Below are positions 8,348-16,403 of a DNA stretch of 64,000 nucleotides, piece after piece. The DNA comes from an uncultured Lachnospiraceae bacterium (GTDB lineage Bacteria > Bacillota > Clostridia > Lachnospirales > Lachnospiraceae). The notes below the pieces were generated by a model that was given only the letters and a program-made list of their open reading frames with translations, made no database searches and was not told the DNA's origin. The stretch's first letter is position 1. Each line of letters opens with the position of its first letter. The position numbers and the translations under genes are program-made. The stretch lies in the NCBI GenBank assembly GCA_902781655.1, contig CACZJZ010000005.1, positions 1-64,000 on the forward strand, given 5' to 3'.

Positions 8348-8357
8348 AAGCTGTCAT

Positions 8358-9611
8358 TCACTGCAATTTCGTGCCGCACTCCGGGCAGAACTTCGGTGCC
8401 GTTCCGGCCGGATATTCTTTTCCGCAGCCAGGGCACTTCACTGCTCCGGCAGGCGCCGGTTTCTTCGTGCCACATTCGCTGCAGAATTTTCCGGTGTTGA
8501 CCGCGCCGCACTCCGGGCAGGTCCAGGTATCGCCCGGCTGTCCCGCGGAATGCTGCGGCATGCCGTTATGGGCTTGTTGTCCGGCTGTTCCCTCCGCAGC
8601 GCTCATCCGGTAGAGCTGCGTCGCGTCAATACCGCCGGCCTGCCCCGCCATATTCATTCCCATGAACGCCATCGCCGGCCCGGCCGCAGTATTTTTTGCC
8701 GCGTCCCGCATGGCTTGCGCCTGCGCCGTCGTGAGTGTCGCCGCCGCCATGGCCGGATTGCGGAGGGCCGCGTTCATCTGAAGCTCCTTGATCTTCTCCT
8801 CATCGTCGTCCGAGGCTGTAAGGGAACTGATCCCAAGTGAAACGATCTCAATGCCGCGAAGCTTTCTCCACTTCTCAGACAATTCCTCGTTGAGCGCCTG
8901 CGCGAGTTCCACCGTGTGTCCCGGCACCGCGGAATAGCGGATGCCCATCGCCGAAATCTTCGCAAAAGCCGGCTGCAGCGCGGTGAGCAGCTCTGTTTTC
9001 AGCTGCGAATCAATCGCATCTCTTGTAAACCGGTCCGTGACGTTCGCGCAGACATTTGTGTAAAACAGAATCGGATCGACAATGCGGTAGGAATACTCGC
9101 CAAAGCAACGCACCGCAATATCCACATCGAGACCGATATTCGTATCAACCACGCGGAACGGAACCGGATTGGCCGTCCCGTACTTGTTCCCGACGAGTTC
9201 CTTCGTGTTGATATAGTAAACACGCTGGTCTTTCCCCGTGCTCCCACCGAAGCTGAAGCGCCGCCCGATCGCCCGGAACGTCTCCCGGACAGAATCGCCG
9301 AGCTGACCCGCGAACAGACTTGGCTCCGTGGAACTGTCCCAGCGGAATTCCCCGGGTTCGGCGCAAAACTCAACCACCTTACCCTGCTCAACCAGCAGCA
9401 TGCACTGACCGTCCGCCACCGCAATCACAGACCCGTTCGAGATGATATTGTCCTCGCCGAACAGATTCGATCCGGCATGCTTTCCTCCAAGCTTCTTCCT
9501 GCCCCGCGTCATCAAAGTCTGTTCATCCATCGCATCGCAGTAGAAAAATTCCTTCCACTGATCCGCCATGACGCCGCCAGCCGCGGATAATGCTGCATGA
9601 ATCAGTCCCAT
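8358..9611 (-). CDS. SPFH-domain protein with two C-terminal zinc ribbons (YdjI-like)
   Basis: The 417-residue protein has an SPFH/band-7-like domain (about residues 30-290) and ends in two zinc ribbons: CPECGAVNTGKFCSECG and CPGCGKEYPAGTAPKFCPEC. This is the layout of B. subtilis YdjI and of proteins labelled 'virion core protein'. In B. subtilis YdjI acts with a PspA system at membranes; a role in membrane stress here is inference. No transmembrane helix is visible. The start at 9611 has CAGGAGG 8 nt upstream. A Met/Ala/Gly-rich linker joins the domains. It follows the DUF1836 gene after a 20-bp tandem repeat. Confidence 0.85.
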   Translation of the reverse strand: MGLIHAALSAAGGVMADQWKEFFYCDAMDEQTLMTRGRKKLGGKHAGSNLFGEDNIISNGSVIAVADGQCMLLVEQGKVVEFCAEPGEFRWDSSTEPSLFAGQLGDSVRETFRAIGRRFSFGGSTGKDQRVYYINTKELVGNKYGTANPVPFRVVDTNIGLDVDIAVRCFGEYSYRIVDPILFYTNVCANVTDRFTRDAIDSQLKTELLTALQPAFAKISAMGIRYSAVPGHTVELAQALNEELSEKWRKLRGIEIVSLGISSLTASDDDEEKIKELQMNAALRNPAMAAATLTTAQAQAMRDAAKNTAAGPAMAFMGMNMAGQAGGIDATQLYRMSAAEGTAGQQAHNGMPQHSAGQPGDTWTCPECGAVNTGKFCSECGTKKPAPAGAVKCPGCGKEYPAGTAPKFCPECGTKLQ

Positions 9612-9623
9612 TCGGATACCTCC

Positions 9624-9683
9624 TGCCCAAATGTTTCAATGCTTGCCCAAGTGTTTCAATGCTTGCCCAAATGCTTCAATGGC
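9624..9683. repeat. Three tandem 20-bp repeats
   Basis: The unit TGCCCAAATGTTTCAATGCT starts at 9624, 9644 and 9664 with one to three changes per copy. The third copy runs over the stop codon of the DUF1836 gene (9676-9678), so the repeats fill the spacer up to the ribosome binding site of the SPFH gene. Confidence 0.8.
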
Positions 9684-10314
9684 AGCTGTCCAACAGTTTC
9701 TCCAGATACAGCTTCCTGACATAGATATCTGCCGCAATTCTGCAGATCGCGTCAAACTGCTGCAGCTGTGCCTTCACAGCAGGATCCACTCCCTCGAACG
9801 ATCCGCCTGCAGCACGGATTTTGTCCTCGATGTCCCGGATACAATCCCTTGCCCCGTCATTCAGCTCCGCCTCGATCTCATCATAGACCCTGGCGAACGT
9901 CTCCTTCGGCGCCAGCTCCTCTCCCTTCTTCGGTGCACGACCGGTGCGCTGCTCCTCCGTGAAGCAAACCTCCTTCACCGGATCCAGGATCTTCTGCACA
10001 TCGTTGATCGTGAGAAAATTCTTCATCATATAGATGAACACCAGCTGAAGCAGATGGTCCACGCTGTATTTCTTACGGACCGGAGGGTTCAAAAGCCCCG
10101 CCTTGGCATAATTGTTGATCATCGTCTTGGTCAGAATCTTATCGTCCCCGGGATGTCTCGACAGCCCGCCCAGCTGCTGCTCCAGGTACGTCGTCACCTG
10201 ATCCATGTACAGATCAAGATGCGGATACTCCGATGCCTTCGGCAGACGGGCGCCCTCAAGCAGCTTCTGTGCCATGTCCAGCATCTCCTCAATTGACCTG
10301 GTTTCACTACTCAT
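9676..10314 (-). CDS. DUF1836 domain protein, putative MerR-like regulator
   Basis: A 212-residue DUF1836 protein. The helix-turn-helix-like core is LTKTMINNYAKAGLLNPPVRKKYSVDHLLQL, residues about 60-90, followed by IYMMKNFLTINDVQKIL, which resembles a MerR-type DNA-binding region. Targets are unknown. The ATG at 10314 overlaps the recN stop (ATGA), so the two are translationally coupled; the same frame stays open upstream inside recN, but that part is not protein-like and I exclude it. The adjacent SPFH gene may be its partner or target, as inference only. Confidence 0.85.
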   Translation of the reverse strand: MSSETRSIEEMLDMAQKLLEGARLPKASEYPHLDLYMDQVTTYLEQQLGGLSRHPGDDKILTKTMINNYAKAGLLNPPVRKKYSVDHLLQLVFIYMMKNFLTINDVQKILDPVKEVCFTEEQRTGRAPKKGEELAPKETFARVYDEIEAELNDGARDCIRDIEDKIRAAGGSFEGVDPAVKAQLQQFDAICRIAADIYVRKLYLEKLLDSCH

Positions 10315-12002
10315 GCGCTTTTCCCCGCCTTCACTGCCCTGGCTTCCTTTTTCATCTCCGCTACATTCTCCAGCACCGCTCTGGTGACCTTCTGTCCGCC
10401 GAGGAGTCTCGCGAGCTCTGCGTCGCTCTCTTCCTCCGTCATGCGGTGAATGTGCGTGAACGTCCGTCCCTTCTCCGATTCCTTCCGAATGACAAAATGA
10501 CTGTCCTCCATCGCCGCGATCTGCGGCAGATGCGTGATGCACACGATCTGATGATCCCGCGCGAGGCGGCCAAGCTTCTCCGCCACCTTCCATGCGGTCT
10601 GGCCGCTGATTCCCGTATCGATCTCATCGAAAATAAAGGTCCGGATATCGTCCCTGCCCGCAAACACCGTCTTCAGTGCCAGCATGATGCGCGACAGCTC
10701 ACCGCCGCTCGCGATGGACTCAAGCGGCCTCGGCGTTTCCCCGGGATTCATGGAAATCAGGAATGCACATCTGTCAAGCCCGTCCGATCCGGCATTCTCC
10801 TCCCCGCTCGTCAGACTGACCTGGAACTCCACCTGCAGAAAGTTAAGCTCCAGCAGCGAATTTTTCATCGCCGCGGCAAAATCCGCGCCTGCCCTCCTTC
10901 GGACCGCTGACAGTTTGCCGCAGGCCGAGAGATATTTTGCCTTTTCTTCCTCCATCTGTCCACGAAGCGCCTTCCGGCGCGCCGCGTAATTCTCCAGCAT
11001 TTCCGCTCTGCCCCGCCGGTCCGCGAGCGCCTTTTGCAGCGCCCCGACGGAGCTGCCGTACTTATCCTTCAGGTGATTGATCAGGTCAAGCCGCTCCTCC
11101 GTCTCCTGAAACGCGGCCGGATCAAATGTCAGCCCGTCCGCGTAATCGGAAAGCGCCCGATTGAAATCCGACAGCAGCCCATCGATCTCCCCGAGCTGCG
11201 CCGCCAGCCCGTCGAGCCCGTCGTCGCTTCCCGCCGCCTCCGAGAGTGCCCGGCACGCCCGCCCGATCCGGTCTGACGCGCCGTCCTCGCCGTCCGTGAG
11301 CTGCATCGCCTGACCTACCGCCTCCGACAGCCGGTTCATCGACTGCATCCGACGGTACGCCTTCTCAAGCTCCTCATCCTCGCCGGGCCTCACCGCGGCC
11401 TCCTCAAGCTCCCGGATTTCAAAATCCAGCAGCTCCATCTCCCGCGCCCTCGCCGGCCCGTCGAGATCATCCTTTTCCCATTCCTCTTCCAGCTTCCGGT
11501 ACGCCTGATAACAGCCCCGCACCTCAGACAGCAGCTGCGCCGCAGCATCCCCCGCAAACTCATCCAGAATGTGCAGCTGCCTGTCCCGCCGCAGCAGCGT
11601 CTGATTCTCCCGCTGCCCGTAAATATCAATGAGACACGCCGCCATCTCCCGCAACTGCCGCGTCGTCACCGTCTCCCCATTGATCGACGAAACACTGCGC
11701 GCCGGCATAATCTTCCGCTTGATGAGAATCGCTCCATCCTCCTCCACCGGAAGATCCAGCTCCCGCAGACGCCGCACCTGCTCCCCCGAATCCGCCTCAA
11801 ACAGCAGCTCAACCAGAGCGTACTCCGCCCCGTCCCGGATCACCGTCCGGTCCGCCTTCGCACCAAGCGCCAGATTGATCGAGCCAATGATGATCGACTT
11901 CCCGGCTCCCGTCTCGCCCGTCAAAATATTCAGCCCGTCCGTGAAGGAAATCTCCTCCTCCGCGATCAGCGCCAGATTCTTCACATGCAGACTTACCAGC
12001 AT
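10311..12002 (-). CDS. recN: DNA repair protein RecN
   Basis: SMC-like ATPase acting early at DNA double-strand breaks. The N-terminus has the Walker A site LTGETGAGKSIIIGSINLAL; a long coiled-coil centre follows; the C-terminal lobe has the signature SIASGGELSRIMLALK and Walker B TFIFDEIDTGISG, then VCITHLPQIAAMEDSHFVI. The 563-residue length is normal. It is the last gene of the usual nusB-to-recN block, but here it is separated from argR by the liv operon and has its own promoter (12055-12084), whose -35 lies in a palindromic repeat. The downstream DUF1836 gene overlaps its stop. Confidence 0.97.
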   Translation of the reverse strand: MLVSLHVKNLALIAEEEISFTDGLNILTGETGAGKSIIIGSINLALGAKADRTVIRDGAEYALVELLFEADSGEQVRRLRELDLPVEEDGAILIKRKIMPARSVSSINGETVTTRQLREMAACLIDIYGQRENQTLLRRDRQLHILDEFAGDAAAQLLSEVRGCYQAYRKLEEEWEKDDLDGPARAREMELLDFEIRELEEAAVRPGEDEELEKAYRRMQSMNRLSEAVGQAMQLTDGEDGASDRIGRACRALSEAAGSDDGLDGLAAQLGEIDGLLSDFNRALSDYADGLTFDPAAFQETEERLDLINHLKDKYGSSVGALQKALADRRGRAEMLENYAARRKALRGQMEEEKAKYLSACGKLSAVRRRAGADFAAAMKNSLLELNFLQVEFQVSLTSGEENAGSDGLDRCAFLISMNPGETPRPLESIASGGELSRIMLALKTVFAGRDDIRTFIFDEIDTGISGQTAWKVAEKLGRLARDHQIVCITHLPQIAAMEDSHFVIRKESEKGRTFTHIHRMTEEESDAELARLLGGQKVTRAVLENVAEMKKEARAVKAGKSA

Positions 12003-12054
12003 CTCGTTCCTCTCCCCTCCGCCGTTCTCCGGGCAGCACCAGGGTACAGAACGT

Positions 12055-12084
12055 ATTCTAACCTGTTTTCAATCCCCCTGACAA
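12055..12084 (-). promoter_or_regulatory. Probable recN promoter
   Basis: On the minus strand TTGTCA (12079-12084) and TAGAAT (12055-12060) are spaced by 18 bp, 53 bp upstream of the recN start. The -35 hexamer is part of the degenerate palindromic repeat unit at 12074-12103. Confidence 0.55.
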
Positions 12085-12103
12085 GTTTGTCCCTAACAAG
12101 CTA
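12074..12103. repeat. Degenerate palindromic repeat, copy B
   Basis: The stretch contains CCCTGACAAGTTTG and CTAACAAGCTA, close to the internal part of the 33-bp unit at 8279-8311, but the ends have decayed. It lies between the cytidylate kinase-like gene and recN. Confidence 0.6.
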
Positions 12104-12109
12104 CCCGGC

Positions 12110-12757
12110 TCAGTCAAACACATTTTCGCCGAACCGGACGCGGGTGTAAGCCTTGATGGCCTCCATGGTTTTCTCAAATCCCAGCCGGCTGGAATCGAGG
12201 CACAGGTCGTAATTGTTGGCATCATTCCAGGTCTGGCCCGTATAGTACTCATAATACGCTGCCTTGTGGCGGTCTGTTTTTTCAATGAAGCGCTGCAGCT
12301 CCTCGCCGCGCATCGGCTGCTTCTCCGCCGCCTGCTCCAGCAGGAAAGGCATCGGGGCATGGACGAAGCACGACACGACATTGTCGTAGTCCTTCAGGAC
12401 AAAATCCGCGCAGCGCCCGACGATGACACAGGGTTCCGTCTCCGCGAGGTGGCGGATGATTTTGGCCTGATAATTGAACAGGTTTTCAGAGGAAGTGAAG
12501 TCGCCGCTGTCCGGTGTGAAAAGCTGTCCATCGTAGACCGTCTTCGGATTCCGAAGGAAGCTGAACCGCGCCCGGTCGCTCCGGAGGCTCTCGTCCGCCT
12601 GCACGAACAGCTCCTCGGAGATGCCGCTCTCCTCCGCCGCAAGCTTTACCAGCTCCTTATTGTAATAATGAATACCCAGATTCTCCGCGAGCATCTTCCC
12701 GACAGTGCGCCCTCCGGAGCCATACTGTCGCTCGATGGTAAATACAATCTTCTTCAT
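12110..12757 (-). CDS. Cytidylate kinase-like family protein
   Basis: The 215-residue protein has a P-loop at its N-terminus (IERQYGSGGRTVGKMLAENLG) and family features of the cytidylate kinase-like group (Pfam Cytidylate_kin2): ELVKLAAEESGIS, CVIVGRCADFVLKD and RHKAAYYEYYTGQTWNDA. It should phosphorylate a nucleotide or small alcohol, but it is not the housekeeping Cmk and its substrate is unknown. It begins 15 nt after livF and is probably the last gene of the liv operon. Confidence 0.85.
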   Translation of the reverse strand: MKKIVFTIERQYGSGGRTVGKMLAENLGIHYYNKELVKLAAEESGISEELFVQADESLRSDRARFSFLRNPKTVYDGQLFTPDSGDFTSSENLFNYQAKIIRHLAETEPCVIVGRCADFVLKDYDNVVSCFVHAPMPFLLEQAAEKQPMRGEELQRFIEKTDRHKAAYYEYYTGQTWNDANNYDLCLDSSRLGFEKTMEAIKAYTRVRFGENVFD

Positions 12758-12772
12758 GATACCGCCCCCGCT

Positions 12773-13483
12773 TTATTCCCCAAGATAAGCCTTCCGGATG
12801 TTTTCGTCGTTCAGAAGGTCCGACGCCTTTCCTTCCATGGTGATGGTCCCGGTCTCCAGGACATACGCCCGGTCCGCGATGGCAAGCGCCTTTCTCGCGT
12901 TCTGCTCCACCAGCAGCACCGTGGTGCCTTCCTCATGGACTGCTTTAATGATATCAAAAACCTCGTTCACCAGGATAGGAGAAAGTCCCATGGAGGGTTC
13001 ATCCATCAAAATAATATCCGGCTCTGACATGAGGGCACGGCCCATCGCCAGCATCTGCTGCTCGCCGCCGGACAGCGTTCCCGCGGGCTGGCGTACGCGC
13101 TCCTTCAGTCTGGGAAAGCGCCTGTAGATACTCTCCAGCGTGGCGGCTGTCTTATTGGAATCGGTTCTGGTGTATGCGCCGAGCCGCAGATTCTGCTCCA
13201 CTGTCAGGTCCGCAAAAACGCGGCGTCCCTCCGGCACCTGCGCCATGCCAAGCCTTACGATCTGCGCTCCCGGCATCTTTGTGATGTCCCTGTCATGGTA
13301 CAGAATCTCTCCCGTCTTCGGACGGAGCAGACCGGAGATGGTATGGAGCGTCGTCGTCTTGCCGGCGCCGTTGGCGCCGATCAATGCGACAATCTCTCCC
13401 TTGTCCACATGAAACGAAATGCCCTTCAGCGCCTGAATGACGCCGTAGTATACGCTCAGATTTTTTACTTCCAGTAATGCCAT
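12773..13483 (-). CDS. livF: Branched-chain amino acid ABC transporter ATPase LivF
   Basis: A cytoplasmic ABC ATPase of the Liv/HAAT family, 236 residues. Walker A IGANGAGKTTTLHTISGL, Q-loop region MAQVPEGRRVFADLTVEQNL, signature LSGGEQQMLAMGRALMSEP, Walker B IILMDEPSMGLSP and the switch His region TTVLLVEQNA are all present. The PEGRRVF motif and short length mark LivF rather than LivG. GGAGA precedes the ATG. It follows livG by 18 nt and powers import of branched-chain or similar amino acids together with LivG, LivM, LivH and LivJ. Confidence 0.95.
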   Translation of the reverse strand: MALLEVKNLSVYYGVIQALKGISFHVDKGEIVALIGANGAGKTTTLHTISGLLRPKTGEILYHDRDITKMPGAQIVRLGMAQVPEGRRVFADLTVEQNLRLGAYTRTDSNKTAATLESIYRRFPRLKERVRQPAGTLSGGEQQMLAMGRALMSEPDIILMDEPSMGLSPILVNEVFDIIKAVHEEGTTVLLVEQNARKALAIADRAYVLETGTITMEGKASDLLNDENIRKAYLGE

Positions 13484-13501
13484 GGCTATCTCCCGTTCCG
13501 A

Positions 13502-14263
13502 TTATTCATCTCCAAGGTATGCTTTGATAACCTCCGGATTGCTAAGCACTTCCTTCGTCGGCCCCTCGCACAGGACCCGCCCGAAGTTCAGAACCGTCAG
13601 GCGTTCGCAGATACCGCCGACCAGTTTCATGTCATGTTCGATGAGAAGGATGGTGATGCCGAACTTGTCCCGGATCAGCTCAATGGTCTTCATCAGCTCC
13701 GCGGTCTCGTTCGGGTTCATGCCGGCTGCCGGCTCATCGAGCAGGAGCAGCTTCGGATTGGTCGCCATCGCGCGGGCGATTTCCAGCTTTCTCTGCTGTC
13801 CGTAGGGCAGATTCGAGGCGAGCGTCTCCGCAAAACGGTCCAGGTCAAAAACCTTCAGCAGATCCATAGACCGCTCCGTGATCTCCTTCTCGACCTGGCG
13901 GAATTTTCCGAGGTGCGTCAGGGAGTCAAAGAGGCTGTAGGAATACTGATTCTCCAACGCCGCCTTGACGTTGTCGATGACCGGCATCTGAGAAAACAGG
14001 CGGATATTCTGGAAAGTTCTCGCGATGCCGTCCTGGTTGATTTCGATGGTTTTGTGTCCGGTAATATCCTGCCCGTCGAGGATGATGCGTCCTTCGTTCG
14101 GGGCGTAGACACCGGTGAGCAGGTTGAATACGGTCGTCTTGCCGGCGCCGTTCGGCCCGATCAGGCCGTACAGCTGTCCCTTTTCAATCGTCATATGGAA
14201 ATCGTCCACGGCCCGGAGCCCGCCGAAGGAGATGCACAGATTGTTTACCTCCAGAAGTGCCAT
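13502..14263 (-). CDS. livG: Branched-chain amino acid ABC transporter ATPase LivG
   Basis: Second ATPase of the Liv importer, 253 residues. Walker A IGPNGAGKTTVFNLLTGVY, IARTFQNIRLFSQMPVIDNV after the Q-loop, signature LPYGQQRKLEIARAMATNP (the LSGGQ variant typical of LivG), Walker B LLLLDEPAAGMNPNE and ITILLIEHDM are visible. Its ATG overlaps the livM stop (TAATG) with GGAGA just upstream, so livM and livG are translationally coupled. Confidence 0.95.
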   Translation of the reverse strand: MALLEVNNLCISFGGLRAVDDFHMTIEKGQLYGLIGPNGAGKTTVFNLLTGVYAPNEGRIILDGQDITGHKTIEINQDGIARTFQNIRLFSQMPVIDNVKAALENQYSYSLFDSLTHLGKFRQVEKEITERSMDLLKVFDLDRFAETLASNLPYGQQRKLEIARAMATNPKLLLLDEPAAGMNPNETAELMKTIELIRDKFGITILLIEHDMKLVGGICERLTVLNFGRVLCEGPTKEVLSNPEVIKAYLGDE

Positions 14264-15351
14264 TATACGTTCTCCTTTCTGGCAGCCTTGAATTTTGCCG
14301 CAAGGTTCTCACGCCACGCGATCGCAGCCGGTGCCCAGTTGAAGATCATCACGACGATCAGGACGATCGAGTAGATCAGCATGCGGTACTTGTTGAGGCC
14401 GCGGAGCAGCTCCGGCAGCAGATACAGGATCGAGGCAGCGATCACCGACCCGCGCAGATTGCCGATGCCGCCGAGGACCACATACACCAGAATCATGATG
14501 GAGACATTGTAGCCAAAATACTGCGAGGACGCCTGCAGGGTGGAGATATTGTGGGAAAACAGAACACCCGCCGCGCCGGCGATGGCGGCCGAGATGGTGA
14601 AGGCCTGCATCTTGTATCTGACAATATTGATACCGATGGATTCCGCCGCGATGCGGTTATCCCGGATTGCCATAATGGCACGTCCGTGTTTGGAATGCAC
14701 AAGATTCTGCGCCAGGAACAGCGCAATCAGCAGCACGACCATGGAAATCGTAAAATTCGCGTCATGCGGCGTGCCGGAGACACCCATGGCGCCGTTGATC
14801 AGCATCTTGCCGTCCGGCGACAGGCCCAGCGCCATCTGATTGGACAGGGAGGCGTGCAGACCGTTCTCATCGATGCCGAGATAAAGTGCATTGAGCAGGT
14901 TCTTGATGATCTCGCCGAAGGCCAGAGTCACAATGGCCAGATAGTCACCGTTGAGGCGGAGCACCGGGATGCCGATCAGGAATCCGAAGAGCGTTGCCAG
15001 GGCGACGCCGACGAGAAACGCCAGCAGAAAGCGGAGGCCGTCAGGCAGCACGCCGTCGGTCAGCAGAGAAAACACTGCGCTCCCGAACGCGCCGATGCAC
15101 ATGAAACCGGCGTGGCCGAGGGACAGCTCCCCCAGAATGCCGACGCAGATATTGAGGCCCACCGCCACGATCGCGTAATACACCATGGGCACCAGCAGGC
15201 CCTGCAGATGGCTTGACATGATGCCGGTTTTGATGCACAGCTCCAGCACCGCGTATGCCGCGAGAACGACAAAATATGTCATGGCCGGACTCTTTCCGTT
15301 CACGGCGGTCTTTCTCTTCGGTGTCATTGCCTTCAAAATTTTATCCGTCAT
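14263..15351 (-). CDS. livM: Branched-chain amino acid ABC transporter permease LivM
   Basis: An integral membrane permease of 362 residues with about ten hydrophobic segments and the LivM features LGELSLGHAGFMCIGAFG and RLNGDYLAIVTLAFGEIIKNLL. The cytoplasmic loop SKHGRAIMAIRDNRIAAESIGIN is the ATPase-contact EAA-like region. I start it at ATG 15351 (MTDKIL), with AAGGAG 12 nt upstream; the frame extends to 15405 but has no ribosome binding site there. It pairs with LivH to form the pore. Confidence 0.93.
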   Translation of the reverse strand: MTDKILKAMTPKRKTAVNGKSPAMTYFVVLAAYAVLELCIKTGIMSSHLQGLLVPMVYYAIVAVGLNICVGILGELSLGHAGFMCIGAFGSAVFSLLTDGVLPDGLRFLLAFLVGVALATLFGFLIGIPVLRLNGDYLAIVTLAFGEIIKNLLNALYLGIDENGLHASLSNQMALGLSPDGKMLINGAMGVSGTPHDANFTISMVVLLIALFLAQNLVHSKHGRAIMAIRDNRIAAESIGINIVRYKMQAFTISAAIAGAAGVLFSHNISTLQASSQYFGYNVSIMILVYVVLGGIGNLRGSVIAASILYLLPELLRGLNKYRMLIYSIVLIVVMIFNWAPAAIAWRENLAAKFKAARKENV

Positions 15352-15416
15352 AATTCGGAGATCTCCTTCCTTGTCCCGCGGATCGGGACAATGCCCGTGC
15401 CGCATGATCCGCGGCG

Positions 15417-16301
15417 TCAGACCTTCTCCTGCGTGACTTTGCCCAGCAGTCCGGTCGGCTTGACTAACAGCACCACAACCAGGATACCAAACACGATTGC
15501 ATCCGACAGCTGGGAGGAAATGTACGTCTTGCTCAGAATCTCAACGATTCCAAGCACCAGTCCGCCGATCATGGCGCCCGGTATGGATCCGATGCCGCCG
15601 AGAACGGCCGCGACGAAAGCCTTGATGCCGGGCATTGCGCCGGTATACGGCGTGAGCGACGGATAGGCCGAACACAGAAGCGCGCCGGCTATCGCGGCAA
15701 GCCCGGAACCGATGGCGAAAGTGAGCGAAATGGTCTTGTTGACGTCAATGCCCATCAGGGTCGCTGCCCCCTGGTCCTGTGCCACCGCGAGCATAGCCTG
15801 ACCGTTCTTCGTGTGATTGATGAAAAGCTGGAGCACGATCAGAATCGCCAGACTGACCAGAATGGTGACGATCGTCACACCCTGGATGCGAAGCTGTCCG
15901 CCGAAAAGCGCGATACCCGGCCAGGTCACTACATTTGTGAAAGACTTGGTGTCCGCGCCGAAAATCAGCAGCGCCAGATTCTCCAGAAGATAAGAGACAC
16001 CGATGGCCGTGATCAGGACGGCCAGATTGGATTTTGCGTGGCGGAGCGGCTTGTACGCCACCTTCTCCGTCCCGATGCCGAGGAGTGTGCACAGAACAAT
16101 GGCCAGCAGTATTCCGGCCGCCGGCGGGAGTCCCGCCGTGGAGACACAGGTGAAGATGATATAGCCGCCTACCATGATGAAATCGCCGTGGGCAAAATTC
16201 AGCATCTTCGCGATGCCATACACCATGGTGTAGCCGAGGGCAATGATCGCGTAGATACTGCCGAGGCTCAGCCCGTTGACGAGTGATGTGAGAAAGCTCA
16301 T
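15417..16301 (-). CDS. livH: Branched-chain amino acid ABC transporter permease LivH
   Basis: A 294-residue permease with about eight hydrophobic segments. Typical LivH sequences are GLSLGSIYAIIALGYTMVYG, MLNFAHGDFIMVGGY and MLAVAQDQGAATLMGID in the ATPase-contact loop. ATG 16301 follows GGGAGGT by 6 nt; the open frame up to 16376 runs through the intergenic hairpin and is not used. It follows livJ after about 100 bp that contain a strong stem-loop. Confidence 0.93.
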   Translation of the reverse strand: MSFLTSLVNGLSLGSIYAIIALGYTMVYGIAKMLNFAHGDFIMVGGYIIFTCVSTAGLPPAAGILLAIVLCTLLGIGTEKVAYKPLRHAKSNLAVLITAIGVSYLLENLALLIFGADTKSFTNVVTWPGIALFGGQLRIQGVTIVTILVSLAILIVLQLFINHTKNGQAMLAVAQDQGAATLMGIDVNKTISLTFAIGSGLAAIAGALLCSAYPSLTPYTGAMPGIKAFVAAVLGGIGSIPGAMIGGLVLGIVEILSKTYISSQLSDAIVFGILVVVLLVKPTGLLGKVTQEKV

Positions 16302-16322
16302 AGGATACCTCCCGGAAACGAA

Positions 16323-16369
16323 TTCAGAGAGGCGCAGCCCGTTCCACGCGGGCTGCGTTACTCTCTGAA
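16323..16369 (-). promoter_or_regulatory. Stem-loop between livJ and livH
   Basis: The arms CGCAGCCCG and CGGGCTGCG, extended by AGAGAG and CTCTCT, form a long stem. It lies in the spacer after livJ and lacks a T-tract on the minus strand. Such hairpins often stabilise the binding-protein part of the transcript or limit read-through, which would give more LivJ than permease. Confidence 0.6.
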
Positions 16370-16403
16370 AATTCATCCGCTGTATCGATTTTTGCAGAAT
16401 TCC

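Noticed and set aside
10315-10593. N-terminal extension of the DUF1836 protein
   Set aside because: The frame lies wholly inside recN and reads as low-complexity Gly/Arg/Glu sequence; the ATG overlapping the recN stop is the natural start.
12045-12062. LexA (SOS) box at recN
   Set aside because: GAATACGTTC resembles part of a DinR box, but the GAA to TTC spacing is 4 rather than 6 bases.
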